Source: Pirellulaceae bacterium
Lineage (GTDB): Bacteria > Planctomycetota > Planctomycetia > Pirellulales > Pirellulaceae
DNA length: 6,060 nt
Assembly: GCA_013002105.1 (NCBI GenBank)
Contig: JABDKS010000911.1
Span: forward strand, 1-6,060
Reading direction: 5' to 3'
Shown here: positions 1 through 6,060 of the stretch, piece by piece
How the letters are laid out: every line of letters begins with the position of its first letter
Numbering within the stretch: the first letter of the stretch is position 1
Position numbers and translations under genes: made by a program
Notes under the pieces: generated by a model
Databases searched by the model: none
What the model saw: the letters and a program-made list of their open reading frames with translations, nothing else
What the model was told of the DNA's origin: nothing

Positions 1-1760
1 TCACTCGAGTCGTCACCCGACTGAGCTACGACTTCTTCAGCCGGCGGCTTGTCGTCGTTTGGGCCTCGAGCCAACTCCTGCTCCTCCTGACCGTCGCGGT
101 AGTAGGTCCGCAGCGGCTTTGGCAGCGGGTCGATTGCCAACTGATCCGTCATGAAACCTTTGTCCTTTGCCAACCGCAGCACCTGCATGACATCACCGTA
201 ACCGCCACCGACAGCGACGATGCCCTTGATGATATTGGGCAGCGAATTGTCAACCATCATCCGGCGATCATCCTGACCGGCTTGAAATCGACTGATCCGG
301 ACTTGGTTCGGCTGCGTCGGGTCCGGTTTCAAGATCAGCCCATTGGGACCGAATAGGAATTTCTGAATCTTGATCGGTGCGGGTGTGCCAAAAATGACGA
401 CCTCGGGGGATTCACGCAGCGATACCACCACGGCAGCTTCGGCCGTACTGGGTACCTGATACATGCGGAACGACTGACCGATCATTTGCCCATTGAGCAC
501 GCGGCGGCCGTCGTCGCGGCCGCGAATCGAAGCGAATGCGCCGTATCGAGTTTCTAAACTTGGCTCAGCAAATAAACGCGACAAAGCGTCGATGGCTAAC
601 TGCTGTGGAATTCCTTGCAATGCCAACAGCGACGAATGCCGAAACGCCGGCACAGACCGTGCGGCGGCCTCCAAGGGCTCGATCGCTTCGGTACGGTCCA
701 AGTACGCAAGTGTTTCGGCAGCGTAAAATCGTATCTCTGGATTAGTAGAATTCAGCGCGTCGATCAGTGTCGGCACGGCGTTCTCACCAATCGCCTCCAA
801 TTGCAACGCGGCATCCGATGCCGTTTCAGGTTCACCGAGCCGTTGCGCCAAGTCGGTAAGGCGTTGTTGGCTATCGACAGAGGCACTCTCGAGACCCAAA
901 GCCAGAATCACGGACATCATTCGGTATTCGTTCCCGCGGTAGCGTGGATGCACTTCGACTTCGACGTAATCATCCTCTACCGCCTTGGCGATCCCGCGAC
1001 GTGTGGAACCATCAAAGAAAAAGAATCGGTTGTTAATCGCCGCAGCAATGTCGGACGCCATTTTGACGTGTTGAAATTCAGGCCTCAGAATCAAACCGAG
1101 GTTTCGGTCGCTTTGGACACGACCACCGGCCAAGATCATAGCCTCCTGCTTTAGCGTCGCATCTTCGCCCGCCTCGTAGTCACTGCGTGTCAGTAGAGGA
1201 CCGGTTCCCATCGCCATCACGTCACTTTTTCGGATCGTGCTTTTGAGAACTTGTTGATGACGCATCCGCGTATCCAGCAGCCAGCCGCCATGCAGGTCGC
1301 TGACGCGACTGCGTGGTGGTGAACTGACCAGCAAATCAAGCGGATCTCCGCGACGTGCCCCCGGACGAATCAACGCACGCACACGAACCAACGCGGTCTC
1401 GTCCAACTCCAAAAACTGATTGGGGTTGGCAACATCATTGTGTTTCATTTCCTCCAGCAACTGATCGCGAAACGATGACGGATCTGCTGGACCGCCGGTG
1501 CCGGGCAAACCGTTGACGACACCGACTCCCTCGACCGCAATCGGTCGCATACCGCGTGGAATTGCCGCCTTTCGAATCAGGTCGGGCGGATCAGGCACCT
1601 TCATCAAGTCTCGCAGGCGGCCCTCATTGTCGACCTCGTCACCTCCGCTACGCCATAGCGACGTGCAACCAAGCGACGAAAGGGTCATCAAGACAACAAC
1701 GATCGACAACCATCTCGTGGCGATCTTCAAGGCGTCGTTTAAAGGCTTCCTGCCAGTCAT
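1..1760 (-). CDS. FlgI-like (flagellar P-ring family) lipoprotein with inserted HEAT repeats, 3' end outside window
   Basis: The frame is open from ATG 1758-1760 to the left edge (586 codons, no stop seen). Residues 1-32 are a signal peptide: basic start, hydrophobic stretch WLSIVVVLMTLSSLG, then Cys32 in a slightly atypical lipobox (SLGC), so a lipoprotein is likely. Residues about 74-290 resemble the FlgI N-terminal part: GVGVVNGLPGTGG matches 'GYGLVVGLNGTGD', followed by DLLVSS, MAMGTGPLL, AAAINNRF and HPRYRGNEY. Residues about 318-378 (ENAVPTLIDAL, EIRFYAAETLAYL) look like one or two HEAT/PBS-type helical repeats. FlgI-like sequence then resumes with EVVIFGTP near residue 454 and GYGDVMQVLRLAKDKG near 520, followed by an acidic, Pro-rich tail. 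FlgI proteins are usually about 365 residues, periplasmic and not lipidated, and build the P ring around the flagellar rod. No other flagellar gene is visible, so a flagellar role is only inferred; it could be an envelope protein that reuses the fold. An AGGGA lies 6 nt before the start. Confidence 0.8.
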   Translation of the reverse strand, partial: MTGRKPLNDALKIATRWLSIVVVLMTLSSLGCTSLWRSGGDEVDNEGRLRDLMKVPDPPDLIRKAAIPRGMRPIAVEGVGVVNGLPGTGGPADPSSFRDQLLEEMKHNDVANPNQFLELDETALVRVRALIRPGARRGDPLDLLVSSPPRSRVSDLHGGWLLDTRMRHQQVLKSTIRKSDVMAMGTGPLLTRSDYEAGEDATLKQEAMILAGGRVQSDRNLGLILRPEFQHVKMASDIAAAINNRFFFFDGSTRRGIAKAVEDDYVEVEVHPRYRGNEYRMMSVILALGLESASVDSQQRLTDLAQRLGEPETASDAALQLEAIGENAVPTLIDALNSTNPEIRFYAAETLAYLDRTEAIEPLEAAARSVPAFRHSSLLALQGIPQQLAIDALSRLFAEPSLETRYGAFASIRGRDDGRRVLNGQMIGQSFRMYQVPSTAEAAVVVSLRESPEVVIFGTPAPIKIQKFLFGPNGLILKPDPTQPNQVRISRFQAGQDDRRMMVDNSLPNIIKGIVAVGGGYGDVMQVLRLAKDKGFMTDQLAIDPLPKPLRTYYRDGQEEQELARGPNDDKPPAEEVVAQSGDDSS

Positions 1761-1906
1761 CGGTGTTCCCTATCGCAGCATTTTTGATGGACTTCCGGAT
1801 CGGAAATCCCACTCGGCGTCGTCCAAATTGGCGTAGTCACTTTGCGGTCATACTCAACGCGATGCGACGAAAGCAAGAGAAACTCCGCGCGAGCAAAGTC
1901 GATTGA
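1761..1906. other. Intergenic gap between pyrophosphohydrolase and FlgI-like gene
   Basis: This 146-base gap lies between two minus-strand genes. It holds the AGGGA ribosome site of the downstream gene, and a possible weak hairpin terminator covers its upstream end. I could not pick a convincing -35/-10 pair on the minus strand, so it is undecided whether the FlgI-like gene is read through from upstream or has its own promoter. Short open frames on the plus strand here are shadows. Confidence 0.5.
1767..1771 (-). promoter_or_regulatory. Shine-Dalgarno site of the FlgI-like gene
   Basis: On the minus strand the bases read AGGGA, then the six-base spacer ACACCG, then ATG. Its good match and spacing support the start at 1760 over later in-frame ATGs, and this start also gives a complete signal peptide. 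Confidence 0.5.
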
Positions 1907-1918
1907 CTAGCGGAGTTT
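1880..1918 (-). terminator. Possible weak hairpin terminator spanning the end of the pyrophosphohydrolase gene
   Basis: A perfect 9-base inverted repeat, AAACTCCGC at 1880-1888 and GCGGAGTTT at 1910-1918, encloses a 21-base loop that contains the TAG stop (1907-1909) and a small nested hairpin (AGTC-GATT-GACT). On the minus strand it is followed by a T-rich but interrupted tail (CTCTTGCTTT). The long loop and broken T tract make it a weak candidate. It may instead act as an RNA-stability or attenuation element, or be chance. Confidence 0.35.
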
Positions 1919-2260
1919 GTCGTTGTCGCGGTGGCGGGCTTGATCACGTTGCGTCTTTTTGACCAGATTTCGACGCAGGGCATCGGTCAGATCGATCCCC
2001 GACTGATTGGCCAAACAGATCGTGACGAATAGGACGTCAGCCAATTCGTCAGCTAAATCGCCGGGTGTTTCCCCCGATTTGCACGACTGCTCCCCGTGCG
2101 TGCGTGACAAAATCCGAGCCACTTCGCCGACCTCCTCGACCAATTGGGCCAGATTTGTCATTTCGTCAAAGTAGCGAACCCCGATGGTCTTAATCCACTG
2201 GTCCACCGCCTGTTGAGCGGCCGACAAAGTGACCGCGTCAGAATTGACCTGGTCGCTCAT
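1907..2260 (-). CDS. MazG-like nucleotide pyrophosphohydrolase (YpjD type)
   Basis: A 117-residue all-alpha NTP pyrophosphatase. Members hydrolyse (d)NTPs to monophosphate and pyrophosphate in the cytoplasm, usually as nucleotide-pool cleaning; the substrate of this one cannot be read from the sequence. The Mg-binding signature is intact: ExxE in LVEEVGEVARIL (E43 and E46) and ExxD in LADELADVLFVTICLANQSG (E72 and D75), then the closing KKTQRDQARH. Length and order match the short single-domain MazG proteins such as Bacillus YpjD, rather than the two-domain MazG of enterobacteria. The ATG at 2258-2260 overlaps the stop of the upstream secreted propeller gene as ATGA, and no good Shine-Dalgarno precedes it, so translation is probably coupled to that gene. 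No signal peptide is present. Family assignment is firm; the physiological role is inferred. Confidence 0.9.
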   Translation of the reverse strand: MSDQVNSDAVTLSAAQQAVDQWIKTIGVRYFDEMTNLAQLVEEVGEVARILSRTHGEQSCKSGETPGDLADELADVLFVTICLANQSGIDLTDALRRNLVKKTQRDQARHRDNDKLR

Positions 2261-3495
2261 TTCGCTAGCAATAAGTAAGTTCCGCTCTTGCCGGCGACGG
2301 CCAAGTCGACATCACCGTCACCGTCCAGGTCTTCGGCGACGATCTGCAAACCGCAACCGACGTGACCTTCGTCGATCGTGTATCGCGTGAACGCTTTTTG
2401 TTTGGCATCCCATTGGTAGTAATACAAGCACGGCATTTCCATTCCACCGGGGTCGCGTCCGTTGTGCGCGTAGTATCGTTTGCCCGTAATCAATTCAGGT
2501 GATCCGTCACCGGTGATATCAGCCCAACAAAGCGTGTGTGGCTGACTGTAACTCTTATCAATCTCGTGTTCATTGAAATTGATTTTGCCTTCGTCATCGC
2601 GGCCTTCGTTCTCCCACCAGAACAAACCGTAGTCGTGACCGTTTCCTAAAATCAGATCACTGTCACCGTCGTCGTCCAAATCAGTCACGATCATTGGCAA
2701 ACTGGAGTGAAGATCCCAGTTGCGGCGGAACGTCCAAGGTTTGCCCCACGGATCCGAACCGGGTTGCTCGTACCATCCCTGACCAACCAACAAATCCAAA
2801 CGTCCGTCGCTATTGATGTCGCCAACGGCTAACCCATGACCATTGCCCCGCTCGCCAACTTGATGCGGCACCAATTCATATCGCGGCGAGCCATCCGTAG
2901 CGGCTGGCTGCTTTTTTCCCTTCGCATCGGATGCGGCTTGGGGTGCATCGGATTCCTTTTCCACCAACCGATGGATAAACGCCGGCGTATCTTTTTTCCA
3001 ACTGTTCGTGATCCATTCGGGTCGACCGTCGCCGTCGATGTCGGTCAACAAAGACCCTTCGTTTTGCGACTGACCGGTGTCAAGCAACAGGTGTTGCGGC
3101 CAATGTTTACCAAGACGCAACGCTTCGTCCCCTGGGTTCTCGTACCAGTAGACTTCCGTCGGCAAAAAAGAACCGGCAATCACGTCCAGTCGACCATCCG
3201 CGTTGACGTCGAAAAGGTAATCTCCATTGCTTTGGATGTAGCCATTCCAATCTTCGATACTGCGCAACGGTCGCGGCACCCACTGACCACCGCGATACCA
3301 GTTCCGTCCGGCAACCAAGTCGACCTTGCCGTCGCCATCGATATCGCCCGCGGCGATTCCCTCGTTTGCGTCAACGGCCAACATCCGAACCTCAAACTCA
3401 ATCGGCTCCCCAGCACGACCAATCTGTGGTGGCGTAGCAACCAGCACCACACAATCGAGCAACACGGCAATGGACAACAGGTGAACAAATCTCAT
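2257..3495 (-). CDS. Secreted FG-GAP/VCBS repeat protein, probable seven-bladed beta-propeller
   Basis: A 412-residue protein. Residues 1 to about 29 form a signal peptide (MRFVH, then a hydrophobic run, likely cleavage near GRA-GEP), so it should be exported by Sec. The rest carries seven Ca-binding FG-GAP/VCBS motifs of the DxDxDG type, at residues 51-59 (DIDGDGKVD), 96-104 (DVNADGRLD), 152-160 (DIDGDGRPE), 226-234 (DINSDGRLD), 272-280 (DLDDDGDSD), 326-334 (DITGDGSPE) and 389-397 (DLDGDGDVD). Each is followed by a hydrophobic strand ending in Gly or Asn, and several blades then have WYE/WWEN. Seven motifs fit a complete integrin-like propeller. A low-complexity Ala/Lys/Asp linker (about 182-204) separates blades 3 and 4. 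There is no attached enzyme or sorting domain, so ligand and role are unknown. ATG 3493-3495 was chosen because the frame can extend to 3630, but the added 45 residues would bury the signal peptide. Its TGA overlaps the next gene's ATG. Confidence 0.87.
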   Translation of the reverse strand: MRFVHLLSIAVLLDCVVLVATPPQIGRAGEPIEFEVRMLAVDANEGIAAGDIDGDGKVDLVAGRNWYRGGQWVPRPLRSIEDWNGYIQSNGDYLFDVNADGRLDVIAGSFLPTEVYWYENPGDEALRLGKHWPQHLLLDTGQSQNEGSLLTDIDGDGRPEWITNSWKKDTPAFIHRLVEKESDAPQAASDAKGKKQPAATDGSPRYELVPHQVGERGNGHGLAVGDINSDGRLDLLVGQGWYEQPGSDPWGKPWTFRRNWDLHSSLPMIVTDLDDDGDSDLILGNGHDYGLFWWENEGRDDEGKINFNEHEIDKSYSQPHTLCWADITGDGSPELITGKRYYAHNGRDPGGMEMPCLYYYQWDAKQKAFTRYTIDEGHVGCGLQIVAEDLDGDGDVDLAVAGKSGTYLLLAK

Positions 3496-3878
3496 GGTAA
3501 ATTCCGTAGGGCGGCGGTGGGATCGATGGAGCAGGGCAGTGGTGTGAGAGTCTGCGGTGTGAGGGGCAGGGCAGCGGTGTGAATTCTCAAAAAATTGGCG
3601 GAGGTTGCTAGCGACGACAGCCGTAACCAACCTTCACGGGGGTCGATTCTACAATCGTTGCGACGAATCGTGTTCCCATTCCGCCCTAAATGCTTCTCCA
3701 ATCGCCGCAAACTACACGTAATTGAACTGAATTTAGCACGCAGACACCGTTAGGGCTGTCGGTTATTCTATCGGTAGGGGACGATCACGACTCTCAACCA
3801 CAAACACCATTCGCCCTATCAACACTGACGGCGAATTCTCTTGAGCGTCCATCATTCCATTAAACATGTGAGCGATCG
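3496..3878. other. Divergent intergenic region, no gene supported
   Basis: These 383 bases separate the minus-strand propeller gene from the plus-strand MaoC-like gene and must hold promoters or leaders for both. I looked for -35/-10 pairs and found only poor matches (for example TAGAAT on the minus strand near 3647-3652, with no good -35), so I name no promoter; planctomycete promoters are often hard to recognise. The part next to the propeller gene holds a small degenerate repeat. Open frames here (such as 3492-3710 minus) have low-complexity translations and no family signature. I see no tRNA or clear structured RNA. Confidence 0.6.
3531..3583. repeat. Short degenerate direct repeat in the propeller gene leader
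   Basis: GCAGGGCAGTGGTGTGAG at 3531-3548 recurs as GCAGGGCAGCGGTGTGAA at 3566-3583, matching at 16 of 18 bases with a 35-base period. A shorter copy, TGCGGTGTGAG, sits between them, so GGTGTG begins at 3541, 3556 and 3576. On the transcribed (minus) strand this is a CT/AC-rich leader segment about 36-88 bases before the start codon. It may be a small tandem duplication or a protein- or RNA-binding region; function is unknown. Confidence 0.6.
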
Positions 3879-4391
3879 TTGAATCCAACCACTCAAAAAG
3901 AACCACTCTTTTTCGACGACCTTCAAGTCGGAGATCACTGGGTGAGCCAGTGGCGTGAAGTCAGTGGCGATGATGTCGCAGACTTCGCCGCCCTGACCGG
4001 GGATCATGATCCGCTGCACACCGACCAGGGCGCAAAATCGCCGTTCGGCGAACCGGTCGCCCACGGCCTGCTGGGACTTAGCGTGCTGGCGGGCTTGAGT
4101 ACCAACTTCCCGCGAGTGGCGACACTCGCGCTGGTTGGCATTTCGGACTGGCAATTTGACGCGCCTATTTTCTTTGGAGACCGTGTTCAGGTATCCACCG
4201 AGATCGAGGCGATCGAACCGCACGGGCGTCGAGCCGGCCGAGTGACTTGGCTGCGAAAGTTGTTGAACGAAGACAACCGTGTTCTGCAACAGGGCCGATT
4301 CATCTCGCTGGTCGCCACCAAGGCTCGTGCGACGCGGATGTCCCGCCAGGCAGAAACATCGACGCAACGTGGAACGCTGCCCGCGCGATAG
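3879..4391 (+). CDS. MaoC-like hot-dog-fold protein, probable (R)-specific enoyl-CoA hydratase/dehydratase family
   Basis: A 170-residue cytoplasmic protein of the MaoC/PhaJ single hot-dog type. The hydratase signature is present: ALTGDHDPLHTD, then FGEPVAHGLLGLSVLAGL. By comparison with PhaJ, D42 and H47 are the catalytic pair, and VAHG (60-63) begins the central hot-dog helix. The usual Asn in GDxNPxH is Asp here (D44). F99/F100-GDRVQV is the typical second half of the fold. Such enzymes hydrate trans-2-enoyl-CoA or dehydrate 3-hydroxyacyl-CoA; substrate and pathway cannot be told from context. The start must be TTG 3879: an in-frame stop (TAA) lies at 3861-3863, and no ATG or GTG in frame precedes the conserved N-terminal block (LFFDDLQVGD). 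GTGAG 6 nt upstream may serve as a weak ribosome site. The last ~22 residues are a basic, polar extension beyond the fold. It stands alone and converges on the oxidoreductase gene. Confidence 0.85.
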   Translation: MNPTTQKEPLFFDDLQVGDHWVSQWREVSGDDVADFAALTGDHDPLHTDQGAKSPFGEPVAHGLLGLSVLAGLSTNFPRVATLALVGISDWQFDAPIFFGDRVQVSTEIEAIEPHGRRAGRVTWLRKLLNEDNRVLQQGRFISLVATKARATRMSRQAETSTQRGTLPAR

Positions 4392-4463
4392 GCGCATCCG
4401 CAGCAAGAGCATTTTGATCTTCGATAGCCTTTGATCGTAGGCCTGAACCTGTCGCGAAATAAA

Positions 4464-4490
4464 AAAGCCGATGCTTTCTGCATCGGCTTT
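4464..4490. terminator. Strong bidirectional intrinsic terminator between convergent genes
   Basis: A perfect 11-base-pair stem, AAAGCCGATGC (4464-4474) with GCATCGGCTTT (4480-4490), closes on a five-base loop. On the minus strand it is followed by TTTATTT after the stem's own TTT, an excellent U tract 53 bases past the oxidoreductase stop. On the plus strand the tail is CTCTTT, weaker but usable, 72 bases after the MaoC-like stop. It therefore probably ends both converging transcripts, with the oxidoreductase as the stronger client. Confidence 0.88.
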
Positions 4491-4542
4491 CTCTTTGGAT
4501 GACATTCAAGTCATCACTTCAAACGATTTGGGACGATCGAAC

Positions 4543-6060
4543 TCAGGCGACCGGTTTTTCCATGAATTCCGTTTCGGTTTTAATGTCGCTGCCGTCAGGC
4601 GTCGCATCACTGTCGATCTTGAACCACTCTTCCTTGAATTCCATGTAGCCGCCTTTTCCAGCCTCGGCTTGCTTGAGTGCGACATTGGTTCCCAAAGCAA
4701 TCACGGCATCGCCCATGGCAACTTCCGGATAACAGCGTGGGTGGTTTTCTTGATCGGGGTTGCGAATGCAGTACGCCCAATGCTCGATCTCTTCGCGGTA
4801 TCCACGGCTCACGGGGCCGGAATCGGCAGCTTTGGCCACCGGAGCCGCCGCATCGCCACTCGCACTGGTATCCAAGGCGTAACCGCTGTCACCTTTTTTG
4901 ACCCCGGCTTTGCTACTGGTGTCACTATTGCGATACAACAGAACATCCGTCTCCTTGTCCAAAATCAGCGTTCCTTTGGTTCCCATCACGACTTCGCCCC
5001 AGCCGCCAAAACCGTTGCCGTTAATCGACGAATAGGTGACGACCACTTTCTTGTTCGGATCGGTTTCGTAACCGGGAACACCGCCGTTGGGATAGTTTTC
5101 GACTCGATCGTAGTAACCGACGTCGAAAGTTTCGGAGTACTCGGGTCCAGGAAACTCGAACATGCAGTACACATGGTCACCTGCGTCGCGGTCCAGCGGC
5201 ATGATGTGTCGTCCACCCACCGCATGCACGCTCAACGGATGGACCTTCTTACCGTCATCCCGCAATGAGCTCAAGAAAATACTCACAGCGTCCAGTTGGT
5301 GGCTACCGAGTTCGGCCATCAAACCGGCACCGGTACGATTGAACAATCGCCATCGATGCAGTTCTTCCATCGCAGTAAACATCGTGTCGCCGACGGCAAA
5401 GTCTTCGTAGCCAAACTTCTTTGGATCGACATTTTTGTCAGCATCCCACGCACGCCACTGTGCGACTTCGGCCGTTAACCGTGCAATTTCATCCGGGTCG
5501 GTAGCCGACTTCAATTTGTTTTCGCGGTTGCGAAGATCCTTCAAGATCTTCTCGAACTTCTTGCCCTCGGCGGTCATTTCGCCACCCGGCAATGGCATCG
5601 ACCAACTGTCACCGCCAGGCAAATTGCCGCGGTGCCATTGAGCACGAATGTGATGCAACTGTCCCAACAATCCCCAACGGATCAGATTCACCGCATTGTC
5701 GTATTTGACGTTGTAGTGGCGTTGGTGACCGGTAGCGAGATGAAGGGGATTGCCGTCGTTATCCTTCATGTCAGCCGCCATGCGCGACATGACCTTACAC
5801 TGAGCGACGTTGTGAGCCATCAGTTTTTCGGTCAACACGTGCAAGCCACGCTTCATCGCCTGCGCCGCGACCGGTGCATGCAACCAAAGCGGCAAGGCAA
5901 TGATCACCGCCTCGATGTTGGGATCATCCAAACAAGCCATGATTCCGCCGTTGTTGGCGTCATAAACTTTGACATTCTTTTTCGCTTCAGCCTCGTCTTT
6001 GTAACCAGCGACTTGCATTAACCCTGGCCGACGAACCAGCGCCGATGGGCTACTCCAGTC
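4543..6060 (-). CDS. Gfo/Idh/MocA family NAD(P)-dependent oxidoreductase, N-terminus outside window
   Basis: There are 505 codons in the window plus TGA at 4543-4545. The frame is still open at the right edge: it reads DWSSPSALVRRPG just before the Met at 6016-6018, so that Met is internal and the GxGxxG nucleotide-binding motif lies outside. Visible family marks are VIIALPLWLHAPVAAQAM, then HVLTEKLMAHNVAQ, where the EKP motif of the family reads EKL (Lys at 5824-5826). ATGHQRHYN and IRAQWHRGNLPGG follow. GAGLMAELGSHQLDA contains the usual catalytic His (codon 5299-5301). Typical members oxidise or epimerise sugars, inositols or related polyols; the substrate here is unknown. Two features lengthen it over a ~350-residue family member: a charged helical insertion (about 5410-5580) and an Ala/Ser/Asp low-complexity stretch (about 4805-4920). 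Secretion by Tat, common among planctomycete members, cannot be judged without the N-terminus. It ends at the strong hairpin at 4464-4490. Confidence 0.9.
   Translation of the reverse strand, partial: DWSSPSALVRRPGLMQVAGYKDEAEAKKNVKVYDANNGGIMACLDDPNIEAVIIALPLWLHAPVAAQAMKRGLHVLTEKLMAHNVAQCKVMSRMAADMKDNDGNPLHLATGHQRHYNVKYDNAVNLIRWGLLGQLHHIRAQWHRGNLPGGDSWSMPLPGGEMTAEGKKFEKILKDLRNRENKLKSATDPDEIARLTAEVAQWRAWDADKNVDPKKFGYEDFAVGDTMFTAMEELHRWRLFNRTGAGLMAELGSHQLDAVSIFLSSLRDDGKKVHPLSVHAVGGRHIMPLDRDAGDHVYCMFEFPGPEYSETFDVGYYDRVENYPNGGVPGYETDPNKKVVVTYSSINGNGFGGWGEVVMGTKGTLILDKETDVLLYRNSDTSSKAGVKKGDSGYALDTSASGDAAAPVAKAADSGPVSRGYREEIEHWAYCIRNPDQENHPRCYPEVAMGDAVIALGTNVALKQAEAGKGGYMEFKEEWFKIDSDATPDGSDIKTETEFMEKPVA

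Noticed and set aside
615..1154. 179-codon plus-strand open frame
   Set aside because: It lies antisense to the FlgI-like gene, whose frame is uninterrupted and has recognisable motifs; no support for it as a gene.
1498..1906. Two overlapping plus-strand frames of about 115 codons
   Set aside because: Both are Arg/Ser-rich antisense products of the signal-peptide end of the FlgI-like gene and the gap beside it; no ribosome site or motif.
2836..3582. 248-codon plus-strand open frame opposite the propeller gene
   Set aside because: It is antisense to repeated DxDxDG codons and shows no family signature; a shadow frame.
3496..3630. N-terminal extension of the propeller protein to an ATG at 3628-3630
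   Set aside because: The extra 45 residues are His/Pro/Thr-rich, come largely from the repeat region, and would place the clear signal peptide inside the protein. Start at 3495 preferred.
4405..4450. Imperfect direct repeat (TCGATAGCCT and TCGTAGGCCT) after the MaoC-like gene
   Set aside because: Too short and mismatched to separate from chance.
3852..4505. 217-codon minus-strand open frame opposite the MaoC-like gene
   Set aside because: It crosses the terminator and is antisense to a gene with clear catalytic motifs; composition looks like a shadow frame.
4471..5268. 265-codon plus-strand open frame opposite the oxidoreductase
   Set aside because: It begins inside the terminator hairpin and mirrors a strongly conserved enzyme; no recognisable domain.
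6016..6018. ATG as the true start of the oxidoreductase
   Set aside because: The frame is open through the right edge with family-like residues (DWSSPSALVRRPG) before it, and the nucleotide-binding motif is missing after it, so the gene starts outside the window.

Overview
The window looks like an ordinary chromosomal segment of a planctomycete, probably Pirellulales/Rhodopirellula-like. This is inferred from gene content and protein style, not from a marker gene. The hints are a Gfo/Idh/MocA oxidoreductase of the long 'EKLMAH…ATGHQRHYN' type that is expanded in planctomycetes, a secreted FG-GAP/VCBS propeller protein, a FlgI-like lipoprotein with HEAT repeats, loose gene packing and weak Shine-Dalgarno sequences. 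Base composition looks moderately GC-rich by eye; I did not count it.

Layout: (1) Bases 1-1760, minus strand: a long open frame running off the left edge. It encodes a probable lipoprotein with a FlgI-like (flagellar P-ring) fold split by a HEAT-repeat insertion. (2) Bases 1761-1906: a short gap with an SD for gene 1 and a possible weak terminator. (3) Bases 1907-2260, minus: a MazG/YpjD-type nucleotide pyrophosphohydrolase. (4) Bases 2257-3495, minus: a secreted seven-motif FG-GAP/VCBS beta-propeller protein whose stop overlaps the pyrophosphohydrolase start (ATGA), so these two form one transcription unit. (5) Bases 3496-3878: a divergent intergenic region with a small degenerate repeat and no gene I can support. 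(6) Bases 3879-4391, plus: a MaoC-like hot-dog (enoyl-CoA hydratase type) protein with a TTG start. (7) Bases 4464-4490: a strong bidirectional intrinsic terminator between convergent genes. (8) Bases 4543-6060, minus: a Gfo/Idh/MocA oxidoreductase whose N-terminus (with the nucleotide-binding glycine motif) lies beyond the right edge.

The genes do not form an obvious pathway: apart from the overlapping pair they look like independent units. I see no tRNA, rRNA, CRISPR array, insertion sequence, phage gene or defence system. The most unusual objects are the FlgI/HEAT lipoprotein chimera and the coupling of an exported propeller to a cytosolic nucleotide-cleaning enzyme. I found no convincing evidence of a new multi-gene system.
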